Positions 23,415 through 34,363 of a stretch of DNA of 64,000 nt are shown piece after piece. The DNA comes from Erythrobasidium yunnanense (Eukaryota; Basidiomycota; Cystobasidiomycetes; Erythrobasidiales; Erythrobasidiaceae): NCBI GenBank assembly GCA_001600175.1, contig BCJC01000007.1, positions 892,115 through 956,114 on the forward strand. The letters are read 5' to 3'. How positions within the stretch are numbered: the stretch's first letter is position 1; every line of letters begins with the position of its first letter. A program made the translations under genes and the position numbers. The notes beneath the pieces are model-generated. The model worked only from the letters and a program-made list of their open reading frames with translations. It did not search any database and was not told the origin of the DNA.

Positions 23415-26400
23415 ATGTACTTCCCGACGACTTCTGCGAAAGTGAGCGAGCCAACGACGTGAATTCATGCGCGACGAGCTGGCGCCGATGTCCCTGTGTA
23501 TGCTCCACAGCTCCTTCGCCCATCTGCTGCATCCACACCGCACGACCTCCCTCCCCTTCCAGACTCGCTCGCTGATATCGCCAGGCTAGGTGGTGCCCAT
23601 GATGAAGTCCTCTTGGGAATGGCCGCGCAGACGACCTCGAGCTGGAAGACACTGGGCAAAGGCAGAAGCAGCAGGAAGCTCGCAGCTGTGATAGGAGGCG
23701 CTGAACTTAGTATATGGACAATCAGAGTGCGTTTGGTTGCGGTCGAATGCTGAAAGCCGAGACGCGATGAACACCTCTGAACCAATTGTTTGTCCTCAAC
23801 AGCCTGCTCTGGTAGTGTGCAAGATTAAGCGCACTGGTACATCTTTGCGACGATATGGCCTGAACAAAGCTGTCGCATGGGTGGAAGATCCAGAAGCGGA
23901 GCCTGGTCAATGCTACTTGATCGTGCAGGCAAGTCCTCGAATCCATGTAAATGTAGCGATGGTTGACCTGCAACGGATTGATCTGCGCAGACAACCAAGT
24001 CTTTTATCTTTCAATACGCCGTCACTCTCTTAGGCAACAATGCAGCCTCACCAGTCTATACGGTACCGACCACAGGCACAGGAGCACAGCGAGGACAATT
24101 TGTTGCAGGGACCGGTGAGGGGCTGTCTCTTCCGCCTCTCGCAATCGAAGAGGTCGGATATCTCGACTTTAGCGAACACGAGGTTACAGCGTTCGTAGGC
24201 TGTTCACGCGTGGAGAGGAGTAGCTGACCTGTTCTACAGCTTCGCTGCGACACCGAGTTGCCTTCTTATCGCAACAGCAAGTCCGCCTGCCATCCACTCT
24301 GTACATTACAGTGTCTTCACGCACGATCTGGCGTCGCTGGAAGAAGACGAGTTAAGTGAGCTAGAACATGTCGTATACGTATCAGAGCTCCTCTGGGTAG
24401 TCGATCCCTCCAGTAGGTGCTTGTATATGAAGGTTTGGCTTCGACTTACGTTTGCGTCGAAGGCTGCTTCATCGACATTTCCTTCAACCAAGCTTTCGGG
24501 CTATACGTCTTCCTGTCTTCCGATGGACGAGCATATGCAGTTAAAGACGTTGCTACTGCTTTGAACAGTGTAAGCATTCGTGAGCGCCAATTGGGTCTAC
24601 GCACTTACGCCTCGCATAACATCCTAGACCCGTAGACAGGCGTCTCAAGGAAGCGAATATCAATCTTTGGCTGTCCCTGAGTGGGATGGACAGTGCTTCT
24701 TTGGCGACAATCGGTCTCCTGACCCAGCCGATAGCGATGGTCCGGACTCAATACCTCCGCCTTTAAAGCACAAGGCGCTGTCTGTGGCCTTCAACGAGCG
24801 ATTTTCTCTGGTCTCTCTAGGTCTACAAAAGTACGTCAAACCTGATCTATGCTTCAATATGTCCACATAGGCTGATATGCGCTTGCTCTATAGTGGCCAA
24901 TGTATCCTTTTCTCCATTTTGAATCCATCGCAAGCTTTCATGTGGTCACATCAGTTCTCTCTCCGTCAAACTTTGAAGTCGACGGCACCGCATCTCGATA
25001 CAGGTTCCGTTACCTGTCAAGCTTGGTCGGGCTGGTTTATCAGACATTCGTGACAAGATGGCTAATTCTGTTTTGCAGGACTTCGGACGGCTATGCCTTG
25101 GCAGTGGGATGGAAGTCTGGCTGGGCGATCTGGACCGTATATGGGAAGCTTACCACCTGGGCTGTAGGCGGAGATGCTGGAGGAGCAGATGGAGGCGAAC
25201 CGCCGTCAACCTTCGAAGACCGCTTCATGTATGGCGTGAAGCAGATGGTGAGTCTGTCGTGCATCGCCAAACGCCAAAGGACGAATGGCTTACTTTGCAT
25301 GGTAGTTCTGGGCGCCTGGAAATTATGAGCTCTTCGCTGTGTGCGAGGCCTCCGGGAACCCGAAAGGCAAAGGTGAGGGTATCTAAGCCATTAATTGAGT
25401 TAGCTGACGTGTCTGTAGCGATGGATGAGCAGCTCTTTGCAATCCCTTTCGCTAAAAGTGCTGTCACGGGCCTGCACACGCCCGTATGTAAACTGTCCGT
25501 CATACATACTCCATAGCTGAGCATAAAGATCAGGACAACACGAATCATGCCTTCATGCAGATGGATGATGGCCTGCTCGTCTACCGTGGTGCTGATCAAC
25601 CAGACATGAGCGTGATAAATCCTGAATCAGATGTGTGGCAGAGCATCAAGGTGTGTCCCGTCAGTCGGCACGCTGATGGGTCTGCCTAAATTCTGTTCTT
25701 GACAGATACCAGCCAGCTATATCAGCAATAATTGGCCGATTCGTTATGCCTGTATATCAAACGATGCAAGGCTGATAGCAGTCGCCGGTCGTCGCGGCTT
25801 CACGCATTACAACTCTCTGTCTGGTCGATGGAAGCTCTTCGACAATGACCTACAAGAGCGAGCCATGAAGATTCGGGGTGGAATGCAATGGTATGGCAGC
25901 ACGCTCATCGTTGGAACGGAAGAGACGGATGATGAAGGCAGAATTCTGTTTAAAGTGACTAGCAGTCACTCACTACAAAAGGCTCACTATGCTGATACAC
26001 TGCATTTCCAGCTTCGGCTCTTCGCGCGTGATCGGCCACTCAATACTGTCTATACGCTGGACGAAGAGGAGTTTCCCTCCCGAATCGTTCTTACCTCCTT
26101 ATTCGACTCTTCACTCCTCGTCTATACCGAAGACAATACCTTCTACCACTTCTTGCTTACGTCCGATGTAGGCGGGCCGAAGCTCCGCTTATGCGGAAGC
26201 ATAGGCTTCGAGGGCGTTATACTCGATCCCAGCAGGGTCAGAGGCTTGAGCTGGATGGTACCGAAGTCGCAGCAGCGTGAGTCTGCGTGATATTATGCTG
26301 TTTGTGAAGCTGATAGCGCACCCGTGCGTCTGCCTAGGCTTTGGCGATCCGTCCGAAGACCTCAACTTTGCGACCGTTATTTTCCTCATTGAAGGCAAGC

Positions 26401-28065
26401 TGGTTCTGCTTCGACCTCGACGAGTGCGTACAACCTCTTAACTCGCACTAGGATACTGAAAGAGCTATCCAGGCGATCAAAGATGAAGTCAAATACGACA
26501 TGCAAATCCTAGCAGATCGAGTCGAGTTCTACTGGACGCACCTGACAGGCATCGGAACACTCGAGAACTCGCTTTGGGGCTGGGACGGCGAGCAAATACG
26601 AGTCTGGCTCAATGCTCTGACTATTGATACGACACAAGCTACACAAGGAAGCCAAGGTCAGCACCTCGAAACTGTCGAAGAGAGCTTGGCAATCAATATC
26701 GATTTCTATCCTCTTTGTTCGTTCTTTCTGCCGTGGAACTATTGCCCGGAAAATTTACTAATATACTTCTGTGCAGCCGTCTTGATGGACAAAGGCATTA
26801 TCGTTGGCGTTGAACACGAGACGTCCTATCGAAAGTCATTAGACTTTGCTATTTTCCGGCTGATCACCAATGTAAGCGCATCTCACATCATCCTGCTGTG
26901 GGCTCCCTGCTGACCCCGTACATAGACGCATTTATTCATCCACCACGTCCTACGTTTTCATCTTTCCCACAAACAGATTCGAGAAGCCGTTATCTTCGCT
27001 TCGCACTACCAGCATCTGGTCTACTTCGCACACGCCCTCGAGATCCTCTTACATGCTGTACTAGAAGACGAAGCTGATTCACTTCCTTCGAACGGATCCC
27101 CGAAAGTCAGCATGAGCGGCTTGACCTTCCCTTCCCTTTCCTTGTCTTCTGGACCAGCTGTCCCGCCAGATGCGGTCCTTCCTATCGTCGTTGAATTCTT
27201 GGACCACTTTACAGAAGCTCTGCAAGTGGTCGTGAATTGTGCGAGAAAGACGGAAATTACAAGATGGGGTTATCTATTCCAGTTTGTCGGAAAGCCTCGA
27301 GATCTGTTCGAGGTGAGCTGCGCTTGTCTCCGCAAAGCTAGGTGCAGTAACTGACTTATCATCGAACAGAAATGCATGATTGCGAATCAACTCAAGATAG
27401 CTGCCTCATACTTGCTTGTTCTGCATAGCCTGGAGCCCCTAGAGCAAAGCAGTCGGGTGAGTCTGCTCATTAGCGATACCGAAGATTTTGCTGAAGCACA
27501 AAACCAGGACACCGTTCGTCTTCTGAAAGCAGCAATGGCGAAAGACGATTGGCAACTCTGCAAAGAACTATCGCGCTTCCTATACTCGCTCGATCACACG
27601 GGCGCTATCCTACAGACCTGCTTAGCCGAAGCAGGCGCTCTTCCTCCGGAGTACGCAGCTCGTCTTTCTCCCAGTTCCACACAAGGAGCAGAATCGTCTC
27701 AACCTCCGATACGTCGATCAGCTTCCGTACCCGTCACTCTGGCAGATGCAAGCAAGATTACGTCTGTTCCTTCACCTCCTGCTAGTCAGTACAACCCTTC
27801 CGGAGCAGCGCCTTTCCAACGTACAGGAGCAACTGCCAAAGCTCTGCATTACCGCATGTCGTCTGGCAGTGGACTAGGATTGGGCACGCTATTATCAAGA
27901 GTGGGTACACCGCCTGGAGGAGAGAGACTGAGACCGTTAAGTAGAAGCAATAGTAGAAGAAGTAGTAGTACAGCGGAAGAGATGTCGCCTGAAAGACCTA
28001 AGAGCGCAGCTTCAAACCATTCTCTCAGGGAACGAGAGGCAGACGATGATGAAGCGGATCCGTAG
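23415..28065 (+). CDS. RIC1: Ric1, subunit of the Ypt6/Rab6 exchange factor
   Basis: With Rgp1, Ric1 activates the Golgi GTPase Ypt6/Rab6. The start is the short exon 23415-23441 (MYFPTTSAK), matching the MYFPT start of the family. Further exons: 23511-23726, 23803-23928, 23991-24190, 24240-24372, 24417-24569, 24628-24830 and at least nine more. WD-type repeats include SDGYALAVGWKSGWAIW (25080 on) and WPIRYACISNDARLIAVAGR (near 25735), both diagnostic of Ric1. The C-terminal RIC1 domain runs from about 26470 to 27670 (LCKELSRFLYSLD), then a Ser/Arg-rich tail. The third intron begins GC, not GT (23929-23990). The donor between 24960 and 25080 is uncertain: GTCGGG or GTTTAT, both phase-compatible, differing by three residues. 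Confidence 0.88.
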
Positions 28066-28578
28066 ACTTAATCGTTGTGGATTGTTGTCATCGATGCAAA
28101 AGACGGCCTAGACCAACAGATCGATAGCTGGACGCTCACTTCCAACGAATACGGAACTTGCTCTCAGAGCAGAGAGCATGAGGCTTCCAGAGACGGAGAG
28201 AAGTAATCTTTTCCTCACAGATGCTGCTCATACAGAAGAGACTATGCCAAACTAAATCTTAGGGTAAAACAGCGAGCGACTAGAACGAAAGAGGAAAAGA
28301 AAGGAAGAACGAGGCACTACCTGGGTATGTGAAAGACAGGGTACGAGGTATATATGAAGAGAAACAAATTGCTGTTGCCTGCAAATGTACGGAGAGCCCA
28401 ATGACCGAAGGACGGCTTGGCTTCCGTTGATCGTCCTCGCTGAGGAAAAAAAGAGACTATCTATTGTGTAAAATGAGTGTGAAAAGTAGAAAGTTGCCGG
28501 GCAGAGGGACAGAAAGGCGAAAAGGCCAGAAGAACTAGAAAGCTTTTTGGGATTATGTCAAGCCTTGACACTGCGAAT
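28066..28578. other. Convergent intergenic region
   Basis: About 510 bases between the RIC1 stop and the stop of the secreted barrel protein. Purine-rich on the plus strand; no conserved coding signal seen. It should hold two 3' untranslated regions. Confidence 0.5.
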
Positions 28579-29991
28579 CTACTGCTCAGCAGCGGCATAG
28601 GCAAGGCCGGCCTGGATGGAGTGATCATGTCAGCTACAACTTCCTTTTTACGCGATGAAAGAATGAAACCCACGATATCCAGGATGATCTGAGCGGTTCT
28701 GCCCAAGTTTCCAGTAGTTCCATCTGCGTTCTTGTTATCACTACCACTGGCAATCGATCCTGCCGTGATGTTTGTAGCTGCAGAGCCATTCCTTCCTGGT
28801 CCTCCTAGGGATACTTCAGTAGAGTTAGGCAGGAGGGTGCTATTGTAAAGTCCGGTAGAATTGCCGAGCGCTGCGTTGCCAATGGTGGAATTGAAGCTTG
28901 TTCCATTCACGATTGTAGTAGAAGAAGGCAAAGCGCTGGATGAAGTAGAAGAGGAAGACCGGCTGGACGAAGATGATCGGGTGGACGAGAAGGACGATCG
29001 AGATGAAGATGTCGAAGGGCTGGGCTTTGGTGGCTCTGGAGTCCATGCGGGTTCAGACCATGAAGACGACGAGGGCTTCCATTCCTCAGCTGGGGGAGTC
29101 CAAGGCTTCTCGACGGGCGGCGGCGGTGTCCATTTCGAAGAGGGAGCAGGAGGAGGCGTCCATACGGGCTCAGGCTTGGGCTTAGGGGTCTCGGCGGGAG
29201 GCTGTGGCTTGGGAGATGGAGCGGGAGCGCCTTCGCCAGCTAGATGCCAGGTGATGTCCACTGCAGTCCAAGTAAAGTAACAGTCAGCACGTAGACTCAC
29301 GGAGAGGAGATATCACGGGAAGCGTGACGTACTGACACCGGCATCCTGACTAATGAAGTATGAGAATAGGCTAGGAGTCATATCGAGGCCTGCTGCTCCT
29401 CCACATCCTGGACAAGCGTCTACGACAGTCACAGTCGTAGTCTTGCCGTTTCCAGTAACGACGAGCTGCTTCCCGCACCAGTAGCTCTTCTGGCCATAAT
29501 CTCCGCTGTAAAAATCTCGGATTCAGCCCGTTTTTCAAGGAAAAGAGCGCATAGACGTGTATCTACTCACTATAGGTGTCCTGCTATTGCCACCGTCCAG
29601 TCTGTATTCTTGATGAAACCTCCGCAAGCGCCTTGGTTGCCTCTGCGATGATTTGCTCCGCTCAGCCTATCTCTCGCCGTTTTCGCTTCGATCAACGTCC
29701 AACTCACGTCTCTGCATTCTGTTGACCATCAGTAGTTTAGGAGATTTGAAGGGATTGAAGAATTGGGAGGGCAAAGAGGGTGAGCACGGTCCTCCAGCTT
29801 GGGACACGGGATATACGACGCACGTAGAATGTTGCTATACCGGTATAGTCTCTCTTTACTAGTTTATCGCTTCTCTTCATGTGCTGCTTGTGTCCTCCTC
29901 GTTTGACCACATCGCTGGATCCAGTTGCTGCAACGCTGGATAGTAAGGGGAGGGACAGTGCGAAAGCGGTGACGATGGATGGGAGGTGCAT
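28579..29991 (-). CDS. Secreted double-psi barrel (expansin/RlpA-like) protein
   Basis: Six exons (29991-29824, 29718-29708, 29642-29571, 29505-29339, 29260-28674, 28611-28579) give 345 residues. A signal peptide (residues 1-22) is followed by three KR sites (SDVVKR, HMKR, KLVKR), likely Kex2 cleavage points. The barrel spans about residues 48-165: YTGIATFY, GACGG, SYWCGKQL, VVDACPGCGG and LDMTPSLF are the DPBB signatures, with the catalytic-type aspartate of VVDACPGC present. Then comes a Pro/Ser/Thr-rich stalk with many N-glycosylation sequons and a short hydrophobic end (AQIILDIAGLAYAAAEQ). Such proteins loosen cell walls or act as secreted effectors. The second exon is only 11 bases. Removing the last intron (GTGGGT donor) replaces an improbable 80-residue tail by this clean ending. 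Confidence 0.82.
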
Positions 29992-32197
29992 TGTAGGTAT
30001 ACTGAAGGCTAATGAGCGTGGTCGAAGGTGTACAAAGGCTGTCTTGAAGCAGAGTCTTGAAATTCGAAGGGGGTTGTTGGAGGGTAACCAGGAATCTTGA
30101 GACTTGAACTGGTGGATTTGAATCTGCTTTTGTCGTGGGTTAGCAGAGGGTCAAAGCTCTTGCAGTCGTTCAGTCGTTAATGCGGGTCGAGCTCACTCCC
30201 TCACTGCGCTCAGACGCTGTTTGGGTAGATCCATCGCTCAACATCCGGCAGACTAGTCTTGGCAGAAACACAGAATGACAGCTCGTTCCATCTCTCAACC
30301 CCAACATCATCACAACATCATCTTATCTGATAAGGCTGGCTACCTCCTCCTGCTCCTATGGCTCGTGTTTACCTCTGTTTGCTCGATGCACGTGACTGGC
30401 TCAGCAAGACGCGACAACATGCTTTATACAAAGCAGCAAGATAGCGAACGCTCATTCAGCTGCAAAGTAGCTCTGAGCTCTCCGTCTCTACGCTGGACGT
30501 AGCTCGCATGTGTCAATTGCGGAAAAGTACGCCGCAGAATCGTGGGCAATTCGATTCACCAGCTGTGAGGCCATACCTCATCAACTCCTCCATCCCTAGT
30601 GCTGCTGGCTTCCTGACGACAATCTGAAATACGACCTGCCCATTAGCAAGCCTTTGTCTCTCGCCCTTCGGTCATAAGCACTCCAAACCCTTGGAATCGG
30701 TATTAAGCACCAAGATCCTTCGAAAGTACTCTCCCTTGTCTCTTTAGGCCTACTTGGCATCGTACCGAACCTGCTGTAGCTACATCGCCTTCCGCACCTC
30801 AGAACTCGCTCAGCCTCTCTGCTCTGCTTCCTCTCTCTTTCCTGCATCACTCGATTGCTTCCTGAATCCCCTCGGTTCCTCGAAAGCTGCTTGATCAAGA
30901 CAGTGAAACCTCAATATCGACACATACCGAATCATCCACCGGCGACGTGTCTAGAGAGAGCATACGTCAACAAGTCGTCTTCTACGATGTGAATGAGGCC
31001 AACTAGCGATGGTGAGTGAAGAGCCCAGTACGGTATGCATGGCGCTATACACTATACAGCTGACGACTTTGCCTCTGTTTATCATTCACGCTCATAGTGT
31101 CGAGGCTAATGTCCGCTCCCCATATTACGAAGAAGGTAGACGGTTGCGCAAAAGGTGGTTCGGCGTCCAATGCATTCCGCCGGCGAATCAAGCAGGACCT
31201 ACGGTATACCGACTTTTTAGCTGGGTACAAACCTTTTGACTGCATACCGGCGGTAGACAATGCTCGTAGCCTGCTCCCTTTCCTCGTTCTTCCAATATGC
31301 TTCTCGGATCCGACTGCTTTGTCCCAGCTAACGAAGCGCCTACAAGTTGTATGCTGTTAGCTAGACCCTGGGGGCCTAGATAAGGCTTACAAGTAGAGCC
31401 AGGCCTACATCCCTTTTGTCTCCGTCATCTACCATGCCTAGACGTCTCTGCCATGCACCTCCATCCCCTCACTATCTCTATGCTCCTCACGCATCCGCAC
31501 TCCCGCTGCCTGATCCAGCTAACAAGCACTCATGAATAGCATAGGCATCGCTCATCTCTTCAGACCCTCTTCTCAGGTTCAGCGCAGTTATGAAACGCAG
31601 CCCACGAGGTTATAAGCACAAAGTAAGTCGATGTCTGTTCTATCCGAAATTGTCCCTGCGAGGTACCACAAAGCTGACTTGTACCCCTATACGAAACAAT
31701 ATCTCACAGTCAGCGGGGGACTATCCGCTGGACTGCACAAGCAAGCATGCACAAGCTTGCGAAGACTATCGGGCAGCATCGAGGCTCTTCCCTTGGCATA
31801 CGCTGGCTCATGAGCGCCGACGACATTGCAGTCCTTCTTTACAGTATCAACGAATGCCTGCTCCCGATCTCCTCATGACTGCCCATCCTGTAATCGATCA
31901 CGTGGCACCGCTCAGCGAACCCGACGGCGTTGAAAGAGATCAGACAACAGGAACTCACCGCGGCAGGTCCATTTGCCTATCTCGCCCTCCTCCTACCGAA
32001 AAGTGTGAAGATCGGACAGTCGTGGCGAGACTCTCCGCTTTACAACCCGTACCGCCTCTCCCACGCACAAAACTCCTGCTTCAAAGCTCGTCTCCTCTCT
32101 CTCTGTCTCTCTCTCTTCTTCATTTACTCAAGCCTCGCAAGCAACCGACACTTGCCAACTGCTCCCGCAACCTCGCCGATACTATAGTCCGACTAGT
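29992..32197. other. Long gene-poor region
   Basis: About 2.2 kb without a gene I can support. Open frames at 30275-30502, 30596-30898 and 31590-32225 have no domains and biased composition. A CT-rich run at about 32085-32125 probably belongs to the leader of the small gene that follows. Confidence 0.4.
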
Positions 32198-32550
32198 ATG
32201 TCTGCAAACAATGGAACATATCTAGGTGCATACCAAAGAGATGGTCGCACAGTAGCCTACGAGGAGAGGAGAGAAGCTGTCAGAGTTTGGTGGGTTAGAA
32301 CCGCTTCACTAGCACACAGCACCCGAGGCCCGGTTGATCTGCCTGCCTTCGACCTCGCCTTCTCCGCCGTAACGAATGCAGCGATAGACTCAATCGAGGT
32401 GCCAGGAGGTACAAGCACGCCGATGTATGGTATAAACCGACCTGGCACGTGGAAGGGCCTTACAATGCACGAGCAGCAGAGATCGATGCCAACGTCAAGG
32501 TCTACTACGTCATGAGCTATGCTACAGAGCTTCGTAGATCTACTAACTAG
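32198..32550 (+). CDS. Small hypothetical protein (two exons)
   Basis: Exons 32198-32289 and 32383-32550 (acceptor at 32381) join into 86 residues: a charged helix-like N-terminus (DGRTVAYEERREAVRV), then WYKPTWHVEGPYNARAAEID and VYYVMSYATEL. The donor GTGGGT is used elsewhere in this window. The coding look of the second frame (aromatic-rich, no stops) supports splicing over the unspliced 105-residue alternative. No family recognised. It lies 410 bases before the first serine hydrolase-like gene and may belong with it. Confidence 0.4.
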
Positions 32551-32959
32551 TCCTTGTTTGTGTTACTCTGCTCTTCGTCTTGGTCTGCCCCTCCCATGCA
32601 CACGTTCAAGCTTTCCAAACTGTTTCGTACTACTCTAGCCGATGTCTCCTGTCGACCATATGCGACATCATCTGTCTTGCTGCCTCAGACCTAAGTCTGT
32701 TGGGAAAGCTGCCTTGAGCTTGAGGCTGGCGGGCCCGCGCTTCTTGGAGTGCGTTGCACCATGCGCTTAAATGTCGGAGATAGGTTGCGTTCTGTGGTGT
32801 AGAGATCTCGTTTCGGAGCCTCTGCATTTTCACACTGATGCAAATCCTGATGTCCAACCAGCAGCATAGCCCCTGAAGTACATCGAGTGAGCATCCTGGC
32901 TCCTCTCATCATCTTGGCTTCATTACACACGCTCACCGACTATCTCGAGGTCGCCAGAT

Positions 32960-34114
32960 ATGGCGCAGATCATGCCTCCCCGCCGTAAGGACATGAGCGC
33001 AAGCCTATACGACCGGATCAAGCCTTTCTACTTTGACGAGATCAAAGCGCAAGGCAAGCATCCCAAAGCTATCGAGACACGCAAAGAACTTGTCAGTATA
33101 CACAAGGAGCGACTCAAGTACTACAGAGGACTTCCTATGGACCAAAAACTGCTAGATATCGAGCTCCTCGCCTCTCAGCTATCAGATAGAGATGCACAAG
33201 CCGGAGAATCTGTTATTCTGAGAGATGGCAACTACAAGATCATCAAGGTCTTTGCAGCTGGTGGCGGTTATACCATACTATTGCGGCCCACTCGCGGACG
33301 GTCAAAGCGAATCCCGAAGCTTGTATGCAGAGGTACAGCAGCAAGCTTACGAGCCCAGGAAGGCTTAAACTCCATCAGAAATGACTTCACCCCTCAAATA
33401 GCAAGACTCGCGGTTATCACCAACTTTTCGGCAATTCTGGTATACCTGAAAAGCAAGAACATCACCCGTATAGACATCCTCGGCAAGAGTATGGGAGGAG
33501 CTATTGCACAGCAGTTAGCTGTGCTGTTCGAGTACGCATCCGATGTTAAAGTCAAGTCTGTGACGACTCTCTGTTCCACCGGGGTTAGGACTGAAGTGAA
33601 CGATTTCTTTAAAAGACGTGTCTTATCAAGAACATCGTCGAAGATGACAATCACAGTTCTCCGCACCGGGGGGAGTATCCGGTATCGACACGAGCCAGAT
33701 TACGTGCCCCTGATTGGCGGCGTTCACCTAGGTCATGGCACCAGAACGTCCAAATGCCGCATCAAGATAGTCTATCTAGGTGCAGAGTCCGGTCGTATCA
33801 CTCGGCCTAGTGGTATACGGCTAAGAGGTTACAACCTAGCAAGAGCGTTCATAGGATCCTTTGGTGGGGGCCATGGACGACAAACGACGTTGCTAGATTT
33901 TGGCTACGACATTATCGATTCCAAGGATAGAGACAGGCACCTGGCGATGGGAGAGCGCATGGAGTCGTGGAGGCGCACGATCGTAGCCGTCTTGCATGTG
34001 CTACCTTGGGAAGCCGCTTTGGATGAGCCGTTCGCCGACTTTGCAGATAGAATGAAGAATGAAGGTCGGAAGCGCATTTCTTCGAGTCGTCGGCGGTCCA
34101 GGAGAGGTCGCTGA
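32960..34114 (+). CDS. Serine hydrolase-like protein, paralog 1
   Basis: Intronless, 384 residues (a second ATG lies four codons in). No signal peptide. The N-terminal 90 residues are helical (LYDRIKPFYFDEI, TRKELVSIHKERLKYY). A lipase-class-3-like core follows: a strand, then DILGKSMGGAIAQQLAVL, a G-x-S-x-G nucleophile elbow with Lys before the serine, and DYVPLIGGVHLGHG, which fits the acid and histidine positions of class 3 lipases. The C-terminus carries GGGHGRQTTLLDFG and LAMGERMESWR. Two further copies of the family lie at 48-51 kb. Substrate is unknown; hydrolase assignment rests on the elbow motif and order of parts, not on full homology. It is convergent with the transporter, with as little as 30-250 bases between stops. 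Confidence 0.7.
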   Translation: MAQIMPPRRKDMSASLYDRIKPFYFDEIKAQGKHPKAIETRKELVSIHKERLKYYRGLPMDQKLLDIELLASQLSDRDAQAGESVILRDGNYKIIKVFAAGGGYTILLRPTRGRSKRIPKLVCRGTAASLRAQEGLNSIRNDFTPQIARLAVITNFSAILVYLKSKNITRIDILGKSMGGAIAQQLAVLFEYASDVKVKSVTTLCSTGVRTEVNDFFKRRVLSRTSSKMTITVLRTGGSIRYRHEPDYVPLIGGVHLGHGTRTSKCRIKIVYLGAESGRITRPSGIRLRGYNLARAFIGSFGGGHGRQTTLLDFGYDIIDSKDRDRHLAMGERMESWRRTIVAVLHVLPWEAALDEPFADFADRMKNEGRKRISSSRRRSRRGR

Positions 34115-34363
34115 AGGGAAGCTCGTAAAGCTGTAACACCTTACTGTTGCGCTGTCCAGCCTCTCATCAGAGAGCAGATAGAACCCACATTGTACCGCGT
34201 TAAAGTGCTTCCTTCTACAACTACCGAAACCTGAATTATGTACAACTTGACAGCACACTGACTACCGATGCGTCCCAGAGCCTTCTTTGTTCGATCTGCA
34301 TCATAACAGATAACGGAAACGGACTGAAGAAAACGCGAGCTTGATCAGCTTCACAGTAGCCTG

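Noticed and set aside
24414-24416. Apparent frame break inside RIC1
   Set aside because: A 44-base intron (24373-24416, GTATAC to TAG) restores the frame, and the flanking peptides fit Ric1.
31590-32225. 211-codon open frame on the plus strand
   Set aside because: No domain, irregular composition with a CT-run-encoded Ser/Leu stretch, and it overlaps the start of a better-supported small gene.
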